Source: Corynebacterium suedekumii
GTDB lineage: Bacteria; Actinomycetota; Actinomycetes; Mycobacteriales; Mycobacteriaceae
DNA: 64,000 nucleotides
Direction of reading: 5' to 3'
Assembly (NCBI RefSeq): GCF_030252185.1
Contig: NZ_CP126970.1
Span: 496,001 to 560,000 of the forward strand
Shown here: one piece after another, positions 40,735-49,708 of the stretch
How positions within the stretch are numbered: the first letter of the stretch is position 1
Layout: each line of letters begins with the position of its first letter
The notes under the pieces: model-generated
The model's database searches: none
The model's input: the letters and a program-made list of their open reading frames with translations, nothing else
Told to the model about the DNA's origin: nothing
Made by a program: the position numbers and the translations under genes

Positions 40735-41124
40735 ATGCCGCTTCTCCCGCTTTTCGACGCCGCCCGCTCCCGCGCCGCCGAACTCCCCGGCACCGACAAG
40801 ACCTTCCCCTTCGACGGCCACAACGCCGACGTCGAGGTGTGGAAGGTCCGCGGGAAGATGTTCGCCATGCTCACCCGCGGCGTGGTCACGCTCAAGGCCG
40901 ACCCCTTCGAGGCTGAGATGCTCAGACACACCCACGCCTGGATCACTCCGGGCTGGCACATGAACAAACGCCACTGGATCTCCGTGGCCGACGGAGTCCT
41001 CAACGCCGAAGGAGCCGGTAACCAGTTCCTGGCGGATCTGGTCACCGACTCCTATCTGCTCGTCGTCGCCGGGCTGCCACGGGCGCAGCGACCGGTGGAC
41101 CCGGCGACGTTCGGCCGGGGCTAA
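40735..41124 (+). CDS. MmcQ/YjbR-family protein
   Basis: 129 aa with the double-wing-like YjbR fold: FPFDGHNADVEVWKVRGKMFAML, KADPFEAEMLRHTHAWITPGWHMNKRHWISV, LVTDSYLLVVAGLP. Widely conserved; DNA binding has been suggested for the family but function is not established. The ATG at 40735 is preferred from the family N-terminus. Divergent from clpB across the HspR operators; the stop overlaps the gltS stop. Confidence 0.9.
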   Translation: MPLLPLFDAARSRAAELPGTDKTFPFDGHNADVEVWKVRGKMFAMLTRGVVTLKADPFEAEMLRHTHAWITPGWHMNKRHWISVADGVLNAEGAGNQFLADLVTDSYLLVVAGLPRAQRPVDPATFGRG

Positions 41125-42470
41125 CTTCCCACCGACGCCGCCTTCTTCTTCTGGCGGCCCGGGGTCTGTTTCAGGAAGATCGGCACGAGGATGACACCGA
41201 CCGCGATGATGAGCGAGAGCCAACCCAGCCCGGCGGTGAGCCCGGCGAGGACGGCGATCGGCGCGAGGATGGTCATGCCGATCTCGAAGGGTGCGAAACC
41301 GACATAGGCCACGCCGTATTCGTTGAGCGTGCCGGACTTGAGCTTCGGGTCGACGATCTTGAGCAGCGCGATACCGGTGGCCACGGCCGCAGTGGCCCAG
41401 CCCCAGGAGAAGATGCCGCGCTCGAGCCACTTCTCGCCGAAGAACTCCGGCGAGAGGACGAAGAAGATGAAGCAGCAGTAGACGACGCCGAGGACGAAGA
41501 GCACGAGCAGCGGCACCCAGTAGTCGGCGATGGCGGCCGGGACGATGGAGGCGACACCGAAGGCGATGAGGTAGTCGGTGGCGGCACCCGACATGGAGCT
41601 GACGGTCTCCTTGTCCAGGTAGTCCTTCCTGCCCAGGGCACCCAGGAGGACACGGCCGAGCAGGCCGATGACGAAGGCCATGGCGAACAGCGGGATGGAG
41701 ACGTTGGGGAAGATGCCGGTGATGAACCCGTTGACCAGGTAGGCGGCCAGGACGGTGAGCAGGACGAAACCGAGGTGCAGGGCCAGGGGCTCGATGGCGG
41801 AGGGGTTGGTCGTGGCCTTGCCGATCGAGGGGCGCTGCCTGAGGTCGTCGATGTAGCCGGACCGCAGGTCCCAGGGCAGCTTGTCCGGCATGGTGGAGGT
41901 GCGGCCGGTGCGGATGCCCCAGTTGGCGAAGATGAGGCCGCCGATGATGGCGGCGAGGGTGCCCACGGTGGCGGACATGAAGCCGAGCGAGCTGGCGGCG
42001 ACGGCGCCGGCCTCCTCCAGCGAGGAGCCGACGGCGGCGGCGGTGCCGAAGCCACCGACGAAGCCGACGGGCAGCATCATGCCGAACCAGTCCTCGGTGT
42101 TGAACAACGGCTGGAACAGGTAGACACCGAGGAGGATGAACAGGCCCCACTGACCCATGAACATGCCGGTGGAGTACGACCACATCTGCCGGGCGCCGGT
42201 GCGCACCGAGGGGGTCAGGTCCATCGAGTACGCCATGGACGCGAAGACGAAGGCGATGAGGATCGAGGTGTAGGTGCCGATCTGGTCGGAGAAGTTGATC
42301 AGGCCGAGGACCTCGGGGCCGAAGAGAAGGCCGAGGAGGCCGGCGGTGATCGAGGCCGGCATGAGCAGACGCTGGAACAGGCCCACCTTGCGCCGCAGGA
42401 CGTTGCCGATGACCATGAGCAGGGAGATCCAGCCGACGTCGATAAGCAGGCTGTACGGGGTGTAATCCAC
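41121..42470 (-). CDS. gltS: Sodium/glutamate symporter GltS
   Basis: 449 aa, 10-12 hydrophobic segments with the duplicated GltS fold (LLFGPEVLGLINF; LPVGFVGGFGTAAAVGSSLEEAG with the glycine-rich re-entrant loop; second loop SSMSGAATDYLIAFGVASI). Couples glutamate uptake to sodium. Longer than E. coli GltS (401 aa) and near the C. glutamicum length. The GTG at 42470 is chosen because GGAAGGA is 13 bases upstream; another GTG at 42482 lies too close to that site. Confidence 0.93.
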   Translation of the reverse strand: MDYTPYSLLIDVGWISLLMVIGNVLRRKVGLFQRLLMPASITAGLLGLLFGPEVLGLINFSDQIGTYTSILIAFVFASMAYSMDLTPSVRTGARQMWSYSTGMFMGQWGLFILLGVYLFQPLFNTEDWFGMMLPVGFVGGFGTAAAVGSSLEEAGAVAASSLGFMSATVGTLAAIIGGLIFANWGIRTGRTSTMPDKLPWDLRSGYIDDLRQRPSIGKATTNPSAIEPLALHLGFVLLTVLAAYLVNGFITGIFPNVSIPLFAMAFVIGLLGRVLLGALGRKDYLDKETVSSMSGAATDYLIAFGVASIVPAAIADYWVPLLVLFVLGVVYCCFIFFVLSPEFFGEKWLERGIFSWGWATAAVATGIALLKIVDPKLKSGTLNEYGVAYVGFAPFEIGMTILAPIAVLAGLTAGLGWLSLIIAVGVILVPIFLKQTPGRQKKKAASVGS

Positions 42471-42567
42471 GGCGCTGTTCACTTCCTTCCGGTGCGCACC
42501 GGCCACCGGGTGGGGTGTGCGCTGCGCTGATGCAGTTGTACGGGTGTGCAGTTACCTTAACGCGTCC

Positions 42568-42608
42568 ACCCCGCCATCCCCGACCCGGGCGGTCGGCGAT
42601 GGCGGGGT
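42568..42608 (-). terminator. Terminator hairpin of adhA
   Basis: An outer stem ACCCCGCCATC/GATGGCGGGGT with an inner CCGACC/GGTCGG stem, 16 bases after the adhA stop. Confidence 0.8.
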
Positions 42609-42624
42609 CAGGCGTGCGACGCCG

Positions 42625-43653
42625 CTAGTAGCGGATGGACATGCGTCCGTCGACCTTGCCGTGGCGCAGCTCCTCGAACACGGCGTTGACGTCATCGAGC
42701 GAGCACTCGGAGACGGTGGGCTTGATCAGGCCGCGGGCATAGAAGTCGAGTGCCTCGGCCAGGTCCTGGCGGGTACCCACCAGGGAACCGCGGATGGTCA
42801 GGGCCTTGAACACGATCTCGAAGATCGGGGCCGGGAAGTCTCCCGGGGGCAGGCCGTTGAAGACGATGGTGCCGCCCTTGCGGGCCATGCCGATCGCCTG
42901 GCCGAACGCCTGCGGGTGAACGGCGGTGACGAGGACGCCGTGGGCGCCGCCGTCGGTGAACTCCTGGACGGCCTCGGCGGGGTCGGCGTGCTTGGCGTTG
43001 ACGGTGAACTCCGCGCCGTGCTTCTTGGCCAGCTCGAGCTTGTCGTCGGCAATGTCGACGGCGATGACGCGCATGCCCATGGCCACCGCGTACTGGACGG
43101 CGATGTGGCCGAGGCCGCCGACGCCGGAGATGACCATGAACTGGCCGGGCCTGGTCTCGGAGACCTTGAGGCCCTTGTAGACGGTCACACCGGCGCAGAG
43201 GATCGGGGCGACCTCCACCGGGTCCGAGCCCTCGGGGATGCGGGCGCAGTAACGGGTGTCCACGAGCATGTAGGTGCCGAAGGAGCCGTTGACGGTGTAG
43301 CCGCCGTACTCGGCCTTGTTGCACAGGGTCTCCCAGCCGGTGCGGCAGTGCTCGCACTCGCCGCAGGCGGACCAGAGCCAGACGTTGCCGACGATGTCGC
43401 CGACCTTGACGGAGTGGTCACCGGGGCCCAGTTCGACGACCTCGCCGACACCCTCGTGGCCGGGGACGAAGGGCGGCTCGGGCTTGACCGGCCAGTCACC
43501 CTCGGCGGCGTGGAGGTCGGTGTGGCAGATGCCGGAGGCCTGGAGCTTGACCAGGGCCTGATGGCGGGCCGGCGTGGGCATCTCGACGTCACGGAGGTTG
43601 AGCTCGGGGCCGAAGTCCTCGACGACGGCGGCGCGGAAGGTGGTGTCAGTCAT
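42625..43653 (-). CDS. adhA: Zinc-dependent alcohol dehydrogenase AdhA
   Basis: 342 aa. Catalytic zinc ligands: Cys in ASGICHTDLHAAEGDWP, GHEGVGEV His-Glu, later Cys near residue 150 (ILCAGVTVYKGL). Structural zinc cysteines in CGECEHCRTGWETLC, and NAD-binding ISGVGGLGHIAVQYA near 175. Oxidises ethanol to acetaldehyde, feeding the aldehyde dehydrogenase at 56309. The ATG at 43653 is the family start. Candidate RamA sites lie just upstream. Confidence 0.97.
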   Translation of the reverse strand: MTDTTFRAAVVEDFGPELNLRDVEMPTPARHQALVKLQASGICHTDLHAAEGDWPVKPEPPFVPGHEGVGEVVELGPGDHSVKVGDIVGNVWLWSACGECEHCRTGWETLCNKAEYGGYTVNGSFGTYMLVDTRYCARIPEGSDPVEVAPILCAGVTVYKGLKVSETRPGQFMVISGVGGLGHIAVQYAVAMGMRVIAVDIADDKLELAKKHGAEFTVNAKHADPAEAVQEFTDGGAHGVLVTAVHPQAFGQAIGMARKGGTIVFNGLPPGDFPAPIFEIVFKALTIRGSLVGTRQDLAEALDFYARGLIKPTVSECSLDDVNAVFEELRHGKVDGRMSIRY

Positions 43654-43668
43654 GGGTATCCAATCGTT

Positions 43669-43691
43669 GGGGGTCGGTCGGGGGTGCCCCC
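43669..43691 (-). promoter_or_regulatory. Candidate RamA sites before adhA
   Basis: Three G5/C5 runs in 23 bases: GGGGG at 43669-43673, GGGGG at 43680-43684 and CCCCC at 43687-43691, the last two as GGGGG-TG-CCCCC. RamA, which activates adhA in C. glutamicum, binds such short G or C runs. They lie only 16-38 bases before the ATG, so binding may instead repress if the promoter is distal. Confidence 0.45.
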
Positions 43692-43774
43692 ACCGTACAT
43701 AAATGAACCTATGCGGTCCATCACTTTTTCTATTGAATATGGTTTCCATCACAGTGGTCATGCCACATACCTTG

Positions 43775-43802
43775 TTGACATGTCATATAACAGGCGTAGG
43801 AT
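43775..43802 (+). promoter_or_regulatory. Promoter of the flavin monooxygenase gene, leaderless
   Basis: TTGACA (43775-43780), 16-base spacer, TAGGAT (43797-43802). The predicted start falls on the ATG at 43810. The -35 overlaps an 8-bp palindrome GACATGTC. Confidence 0.65.
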
Positions 43803-43809
43803 GACAGGC

Positions 43810-44982
43810 ATGAACCCCGCCGACCTGCAGCACCGCCACATTCCCGCCGTCGTCATCGGCGCGGGTCAGGCCGGCCTCTCCGCCGCCCACGAGCTCCTCC
43901 GGCGCGGCGTCCGGCGGGACGACATGGTGGTTCTCGATGCGAACGACGGCCCCGGAGGCGCCTGGCGCCACCGCTGGGACTCCCTCACACTCGGCCGGGC
44001 ACACGGCATCGCGGACCTGCCCGGCCTGCCCATGGACCGCCCCGATCCGGACGTCCCCGCCTCCCGGCTGGTCACCGACTACTACGGAGCCTACGAGGAC
44101 ACCTTCGACCTCGACGTCGCCCGCCCGGCCGCCGTCCACCGCGTCGAACCGACCGGCGACGACCCCACCGCACCCCTGCGGATCACGCTTGCCGACGGCA
44201 CGAGCTTCACCGCCGACATTCTCCTCAACGCCACCGGCACCTGGGACAACCCCTACATCCCGTATGTGCCCGGCATCGAGACATTCCGGGGCCGGCAGCT
44301 GCACACGAAGAACTACCGGCGCAAGGAGGACTTCGCCGGCCTGCGCACCCTCATCGTCGGCGGCGGCCTGTCCGCCGTGCAGTTCCTCCTCGAACTGGCC
44401 CCGGTGACCGAGACGATCTGGGCCACCCGCCGCCCACCGAACTTCACCCGCCGCGAGTTCGACGCCGGCTGGGGCCTGGCCGTGGAGAAGGCCGTCCGCG
44501 AACGCACTCACTCGGGACAGGCACCCGCCTCGGTCGTCCGCACCACCGGCATCCCCCAGTGGCCCGCCTACCTCGACGGAGTGCGCGCGGGCACGCTCGT
44601 CTCCCGCGGCATGTTCGACCGCATCACCCCGGACGGCGTGGTCTTCGGTGTGCCGGAGAGCACGCAGGCCGGGGGACTCGGGCCGTCGAGAAGCGACAAG
44701 CTGCAGGTGCCGGAATCGTGGGACCCGCTGCCGGCGGGGACCACCCTCGACGTCGACGTCATCTTCTGGAACACCGGCTTCCGCGCCGCCCTGCGCCACC
44801 TCGCGCCGATGCGGCTGCGCGAGCGCGACGGCGGCATCCTCATGCAGGATGAGGTGACACCTGCCCGCGACCGGCGCATCCTGCTCGTCGGCTACGGCTC
44901 CACCGCCTCCACCGTCGGCGCCACCCGCGCGGGCCGGCTGGCCGGTAGAGTCGCCGCGCAACGACTGACACACCTGGTTTAG
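43810..44982 (+). CDS. FAD-dependent monooxygenase (Baeyer-Villiger/YUCCA-like)
   Basis: 390 aa. FAD motif VVIGAGQAGLSAAHELLRRG at 12-31, then GGAWRHRWDSL. A second nucleotide motif LIVGGGLSAVQFLLEL lies near 178, and NATGTWDNPYIPYVPGIETFRG is typical of flavin-containing monooxygenases. ATG at 43801 or 43810; the latter fits a leaderless mRNA. Seven bases separate its stop from the luciferase-like gene, so the pair is an operon of two flavin enzymes. Confidence 0.88.
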   Translation: MNPADLQHRHIPAVVIGAGQAGLSAAHELLRRGVRRDDMVVLDANDGPGGAWRHRWDSLTLGRAHGIADLPGLPMDRPDPDVPASRLVTDYYGAYEDTFDLDVARPAAVHRVEPTGDDPTAPLRITLADGTSFTADILLNATGTWDNPYIPYVPGIETFRGRQLHTKNYRRKEDFAGLRTLIVGGGLSAVQFLLELAPVTETIWATRRPPNFTRREFDAGWGLAVEKAVRERTHSGQAPASVVRTTGIPQWPAYLDGVRAGTLVSRGMFDRITPDGVVFGVPESTQAGGLGPSRSDKLQVPESWDPLPAGTTLDVDVIFWNTGFRAALRHLAPMRLRERDGGILMQDEVTPARDRRILLVGYGSTASTVGATRAGRLAGRVAAQRLTHLV

Positions 44983-44989
44983 GAGAGAC

Positions 44990-46056
44990 ATGAAAGCCTT
45001 CGGATTCCTCAGCTTCGGCCACTACGCCATCGGCGGCCAACCCGGCCCCGGCGCCGCCGACACCCTGAAACAGGCCGTCGAGCTGGGCCGCGCGGCCGAC
45101 GAGATCGGCGTCAACGGCGCCTACTTCCGCGTCCACCACTTCGCCCCGCAGGGCGCGTCCCCCATGCCGCTGCTCGGCGCCATCGCCGGTTCCACGACAC
45201 ACATCGAGGTGGGCACCGGCGTCATCGACATGCGCTACGAGAACCCCCTCTACCTCGCCGAAGAGGCCGCCGCACTCGACCTGCTTTCCGACGGCCGCGT
45301 CGCCCTCGGCGTCTCCCGTGGCTCACCCGAGCCCGCCCAGCGCGGCTGGGAATCCTTCGGCTACCGCGCCGAAGCCCCCAACGGCGCCGACCTGGCCCGC
45401 ACGAAGTTCGAGACCTTCCTCAACGCCATCGACGGCTACGGCGTCGCCACCGCCGCCCCCGCCGAGGAGCAGTACCCGCGCATGTACCAGGCCGGCACCC
45501 CGCTGCCCGTCTTCCCCCACTCCCCGGCCTGCGCCGCAACATCTGGTGGGGCGCCGGCTCCCACTCCACCGCCGAACAGGCCGCCCGCGACGGCGTCAAC
45601 CTCATGAGCTCCACCCTCGTCTCCGAGGCCGACGGCTCCTCCCTCGGCGACCTCCAGGCCGAGCAGATCAACCGCTACCGCGCCGCCTGGAAGGACGCCG
45701 GCCACGACTGGACCCCGCGCGTGTCCGTCTCCCGCTCGGTGTTCCCCATCGTCGACGACCGCTCCCGCGAACTCTTCGGACTCCAGGCCACCGGCCGCGA
45801 CCAGATCGGCTCCCTCGGCGAGGGCACCCCGGTCACCTTCGGCCGCACCTACGCCGCCGAACCCGACCAGCTCATCGAACAGCTGCGTGCCGACGCCGCC
45901 GTCATGTCCGCCGACACCCTCATGCTCACCATCCCCAACCAGATGGGCGTGGAGACCAACCTGTCCATCCTGCAGGCCTTCGCCGACCACGTCGCCCCGG
46001 CCCTCGGCTGGATCCCGGCGGACCAGGGCCCGGTCTCCGGCTACGAGATCGACTAA
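44990..46056 (+). pseudogene. Luciferase-like (LLM) flavin oxidoreductase, one-base frameshift
   Basis: Restored length is about 355 aa. The N-terminal part (MKAFGFLSFGHYAIGG..., ALDLLSDGRVALGVSRGSPEPA) and C-terminal part (NIWWGAGSHSTAEQAARDGVNLMSSTL... to SGYEID) are both well preserved. They are joined if one G is added to GG at 45526-45527, giving SPGLRRNIWWGAGS. AGGAG precedes the ATG. The family uses reduced flavin and oxygen or F420; corynebacteria normally use FMN here. Without the added base the product stops near residue 205. Confidence 0.88.
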
Positions 46057-46058
46057 CC

Positions 46059-46131
46059 GCCAGGCTCGCGCATCCTGGCCTTCCAGGTGTCGGGATCAGT
46101 GCTGTTTCCGGCAAGGATGCGCGAGCCTGGC
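46059..46131. repeat. Perfect 18-bp hairpin element
   Basis: Arms 46059-46076 (start GCCAGGCTCGCGC) and 46114-46131 are exact complements, with a 37-base loop containing TTCCAGGTGTCGG. It sits between two convergent genes, three bases after the luciferase-like stop and eight bases from the Abi_2 stop. No T run. Confidence 0.88.
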
Positions 46132-46139
46132 AGACGGGG

Positions 46140-46835
46140 TCAGGGTTTCTGCGCCAGCACCGCCTGGACAGTGGACGTTGGACCGAGGTGTTCCGCTACT
46201 TCGGGATTGATCATGCTTAAAACTCGCATGAGAGCGGGGTGAAGCTGACCTGGTTCCTGTTCCGGGTTCCCAGGACGATCGAAAATCGGTTCATGATGGG
46301 CGATTCTGTTCCTCACCGTGTTGATGGTGCCGATCACCTGGTCGACACTCGCACGATCAGTCTTCGCCGGGTACGCGTGATGGAGAAAGGGCACCCAGAC
46401 CGACTTCTCATGTGATGCTGACGTGAGCTGCCGCCAGAACCCGAAACTAAGTTCAGCCATCACCTTTCCCGGAGTAGCACTGTTGCCACCACACTTTCTG
46501 ATCGCCCCATCCACTGCCCGACGATTCTGATAGTTAACGTCGGTTCCCCGTTTGAGACCTGACCGGTCCTTCCTGATCCGCCAGATAGGGGTGACCGCAG
46601 GCGAGTCCGGGTCCAGCAACCAATGGCTTTTCCCAGGCCACCTAGATTCCATCGTCTCGTTGTATGCGTTACGCAGCGCGATCTCGAAATGTGAAATATC
46701 ACGCATCAACGCCTGCCCTAAAGCCACGTTCCATTCGTACAGCTTCAACGCCTGTGCACGATCACCGTTACAGACATCTACATACCGTTGAAATCGAGGA
46801 GCCCCCAGCCATTGCTCGATCCAGGCGTCCTTCAT
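46140..46835 (-). CDS. Abi_2 / HEPN-type protein
   Basis: 231 aa. Matches the Abi_2 (Abi-like) family: WLGAPRFQRYVDVCNGDRAQALKLYEWNVALGQAL, LSFGFWRQL, and the C-terminal VRNRIAHHEPIF with Arg 175-x4-His 180, the HEPN ribonuclease motif. HEPN proteins of this type act in phage abortive infection or as toxins. The gene is visibly less GC-rich than its neighbours and stands alone, both signs of acquisition. The ATG at 46835 follows GGGGGTGAG. No antitoxin gene is adjacent. Confidence 0.85.
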   Translation of the reverse strand: MKDAWIEQWLGAPRFQRYVDVCNGDRAQALKLYEWNVALGQALMRDISHFEIALRNAYNETMESRWPGKSHWLLDPDSPAVTPIWRIRKDRSGLKRGTDVNYQNRRAVDGAIRKCGGNSATPGKVMAELSFGFWRQLTSASHEKSVWVPFLHHAYPAKTDRASVDQVIGTINTVRNRIAHHEPIFDRPGNPEQEPGQLHPALMRVLSMINPEVAEHLGPTSTVQAVLAQKP

Positions 46836-46944
46836 GAACTCACCCCCGTAAGTCAAAGCCCCGGCGACGTAGCAAAAGCCAGCGGTCCACACGGGGCTAA
46901 CAGGTCAAAGAATAGGACTACCCGCAGGGTCTGTCAATCGGACC

Positions 46945-48102
46945 TCAGATAACCAACTCGCCATCGGCGACGACGACCCGACCACCGGCGATGACGGTGT
47001 GCCGGGCCGGGGTGCGGACGACGGCGTCGGGGACGTTCTCGGCGTCGACAAGCACGAGGTCGGCGCGGGCGCCGGGGACGATGTCGTGGACCTCGCGGCC
47101 CACGAACCCGGCCGCCCGGGAGGTGGCCAGCTGGGCGACGGTGACAAAATCCTCGTCATGACGGACCCGGTGGAGCCGGGCGAAGGCGAGGGCTATTTTC
47201 AGCATGTCGCCGTCGCCGTAGGGTGACCACAGGTCACGGATGCCGTCGGTGCCCAGGCCGATGCCGATGCCGCGGTCGAGCATCTCCCGCCACGGCAGCG
47301 GGGCGGAGCTGACCGGGGCGACGGTGCTCCAGGTGATCCCCTGCTCGGCCAGGCCGTCGAGGATCCTTTCCTGCGCGGCGGGGTCCAGCTCGCCGAGGGC
47401 GAAGCCGTGGGAGATGTTCACCTTCCCCGCCATCCCGAGGGCGCGGGTGCGGTCGATGATGAGCTCGTACTCGAAGGCGCCGAGGTCTCCCCCGCTGTGC
47501 AGGTGGATGTCCAGGCCGCAGCCGTGGTGGTCGGCAACCCGGAAGATGCCGTCGAGCTGGGCGACAGGGTCGCGGTCGATGGCGCAGGGGTCGAGGCCGC
47601 CGATGTGGTCGGCGCCCTCGGCCGCCGCCTGTTCCAGCAGCTCGAGCACGCCGCCGCGGCGGATGACCCCGTCCTGCGGGAAGGCGACGATCTCCAGCTC
47701 GATCGCCCCGTCGAGTGCCGCGGCCGCCTCACGGGCGACGTGGATGCTGTCGAGCCCTACCCCGAGGTCCACGTCGAGGTGGGTGCGGGCGGCGGTGGTG
47801 CCGTGGCGGAGAAATTCGCGCAGCACCCGCTCGGTGACGGGGACGCCGGGGATGCCCAGCTCGTCGCGGTGTCGGCGTTCGTGGGCGATACGCCCCTGGG
47901 TGGAGTCCTCCCCGACGTAGGACACCCACGGCCGGCCCCACCAGCTCTTGTCCACGTGGGCGTGGGTGTTGATGAAACCGGGGAGGGCGAGCAGGCCGGG
48001 ATTCCCGGCGCCGGCAGCCGGGGTGACCGCGGTGATGCGGTCCCCCTCGACGGTCACGTCGACCGGGTCACCGCCCCAGGGGCGGATGGAGCGCAGCTGC
48101 AT
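46945..48102 (-). CDS. Cytosine-deaminase-like amidohydrolase
   Basis: 385 aa amidohydrolase with a full metal set: HAH in LPGFINTHAHVDKSW (His 47, His 49), LDIHLHSGGD, NISHGFA and the catalytic Asp in GLGTDGIRDLWSP. Closest in style to cytosine deaminase and N-isopropylammelide hydrolase types. The start codon overlaps the binding-protein stop by one base (TGATG), so it is the last gene of the OpuC-like transporter operon. It presumably acts on the imported compound. Confidence 0.88.
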   Translation of the reverse strand: MQLRSIRPWGGDPVDVTVEGDRITAVTPAAGAGNPGLLALPGFINTHAHVDKSWWGRPWVSYVGEDSTQGRIAHERRHRDELGIPGVPVTERVLREFLRHGTTAARTHLDVDLGVGLDSIHVAREAAAALDGAIELEIVAFPQDGVIRRGGVLELLEQAAAEGADHIGGLDPCAIDRDPVAQLDGIFRVADHHGCGLDIHLHSGGDLGAFEYELIIDRTRALGMAGKVNISHGFALGELDPAAQERILDGLAEQGITWSTVAPVSSAPLPWREMLDRGIGIGLGTDGIRDLWSPYGDGDMLKIALAFARLHRVRHDEDFVTVAQLATSRAAGFVGREVHDIVPGARADLVLVDAENVPDAVVRTPARHTVIAGGRVVVADGELVI

Positions 48103-49046
48103 CAGGCGTGCTCGTCGACGAAGTCGCGCGCGATGACGGGCGGCTCGGCCTTCTCCTCACCGATGTTGCGCAGGTTCATCGCCACGAGGGCGTCGGTGGT
48201 GATGTGCCCGTTGACGCCGGTGATGACGTCGATGGCGTCCTGGGGGACGTCGCCGGCGCGCATGAGCGGCAGGACGTTCTGCGGGAGGATCATGCCCTCC
48301 GGGTCCTCGAGGGTGACCAGGTCGACCTCGTTGCCCTCGGAGTCCAGGGACGGGGAGGTGGTGTAGATGTTGGCCACCTCGGCGGTGCCCTCGGTCAGCG
48401 CAGCGACGGTGAGCGGGCCGCCGCCGTCGGAGATCGGCACCATGGTGATCTTCGCGGCGTCGACGCCGTAGACGTCGGTCAGGCCGGGCGGGCCGTAGGG
48501 GCGCTCGGCGAGCTCCGGGTTGCCGGCGACGCGCACCTGGTCGAGGTTGTTCAGGTCGGCGAGGGTGCTCAGGTCGTGCTCGTCCGCCAGGTCGCGGGTG
48601 ACGCGGTAGGAGTCCTTGGATTCGCCCTCGGCGTACTCCCCGGCGGTGATGCCCTCGGGCAGCACGCCCTCGAGGGCGGCGAAGACGTCGTCGGAGCTGG
48701 CGCCGGCGGCGAGGTCGGCCTCGTAGAACTGGGCGAGGTTGCCGGTGTACTCGGGAACGATGTCGATGCTGCCCTCCTCCAGGGCGCGGAGGTAGACCTC
48801 GCGGGAGCCGATGGCGGAGCTGACCTCGACGTCGAAACCGGCGTCCTCGAGGGCGGCGGCCCACACCTGACCGATGATCTCCGACTCGGGGAAGTTGGCG
48901 GTGCCGATGACGATGGTGTCCTCGTCGGCGGCGGCGGTCCCGGTCGAGTCGGTGGCCAGCGGGTCATCCGAGGTGGAGGAGCAGGCGGTCAGCGCGAGGC
49001 CCAGGAGGGCGGTGGTGGCGGTGACGGTGGTCAGGCGGATCTTCAT
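48102..49046 (-). CDS. OpuCC/OsmF-type substrate-binding lipoprotein
   Basis: 314 aa. Lipobox LALTAC with Cys 22; an acidic linker, then the glycine-betaine-type binding domain: IVIGTANFPESEIIGQVWAAALE, EEGSIDIVPEYTGNLAQFY, LPLMRAGDVPQDAIDVI. Binds quaternary amines or related compounds for the two permeases upstream. The gene follows the permease with a 4-base overlap. Confidence 0.93.
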   Translation of the reverse strand: MKIRLTTVTATTALLGLALTACSSTSDDPLATDSTGTAAADEDTIVIGTANFPESEIIGQVWAAALEDAGFDVEVSSAIGSREVYLRALEEGSIDIVPEYTGNLAQFYEADLAAGASSDDVFAALEGVLPEGITAGEYAEGESKDSYRVTRDLADEHDLSTLADLNNLDQVRVAGNPELAERPYGPPGLTDVYGVDAAKITMVPISDGGGPLTVAALTEGTAEVANIYTTSPSLDSEGNEVDLVTLEDPEGMILPQNVLPLMRAGDVPQDAIDVITGVNGHITTDALVAMNLRNIGEEKAEPPVIARDFVDEHA

Positions 49047-49708
49047 GAGGCACGTCCTCGGGGTCGGAGAGTTCTCTGTACGGCTGCCAGGACGAGATCC
49101 ACCACGAGTGCCAGCGCCGTGACCAACAGGGCGCCAGCCAGCATCTGCGGGTAGTCCCGCAGGGCCAGTCCGTCGATGAGATATCGGCCAAGTCCTGACA
49201 ACCCAATGTAGGCGACCACCGTGGCCGTCGCCAGCACCTGGACCACGCAGGAGCGCAGGCCGCCGACCATCACGGGGGCGGCCAGCGGCAGTTCCACGCG
49301 CGTGAGGATCTGGCGTTCGTTGAAGCCGGCGGCCCGGGCCGAGTCGACGACGCGGGGGGACACGGAGACCATGCCGGCGACGATGCCGGCCAGCAGGGGT
49401 GGGACGGCTAGGATGACCAGGACGATGGTCGCGGGGATGACGGGCATGCGCACGCCGAAGCTCAGCTCGACGGTCAGCCAGGTGAGCAGACCGAGGGACG
49501 GCAGGGCGCGCAGGGCTCCGGAGACGGCGAGGACGGCGTCGGCGGCGCGGCGGGTGTGGCCGACCCACAGGCCGATGGGAACGGCGATGAGCAGGGCGAA
49601 ACCGACGGCCAGGACGGTGTAGAAGAGGTGGTCGGCGGTGCGCTCGAGGATGAGGGCCCGGTTGGCGGGGTCGAGGATGTACTGCCAGGCGGCGGCGAAC
49701 TGGTTCAT
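49043..49708 (-). CDS. OpuC-type ABC permease (second)
   Basis: 221 aa with five or six hydrophobic segments and the inner-membrane EAA-type loop SARAAGFNERQILTRVELPLAAPVMVGGLRS. ATG at 49708 overlaps the preceding permease stop. With the other permease it forms the channel of a betaine/choline/carnitine-class importer. Confidence 0.92.
   Translation of the reverse strand: MNQFAAAWQYILDPANRALILERTADHLFYTVLAVGFALLIAVPIGLWVGHTRRAADAVLAVSGALRALPSLGLLTWLTVELSFGVRMPVIPATIVLVILAVPPLLAGIVAGMVSVSPRVVDSARAAGFNERQILTRVELPLAAPVMVGGLRSCVVQVLATATVVAYIGLSGLGRYLIDGLALRDYPQMLAGALLVTALALVVDLVLAAVQRTLRPRGRAS

Noticed and set aside
43741-43800. Palindrome GTGG-TCATG-CCAC upstream of the monooxygenase as a regulator site
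   Set aside because: Four-base arms are too short to support a call without comparison.
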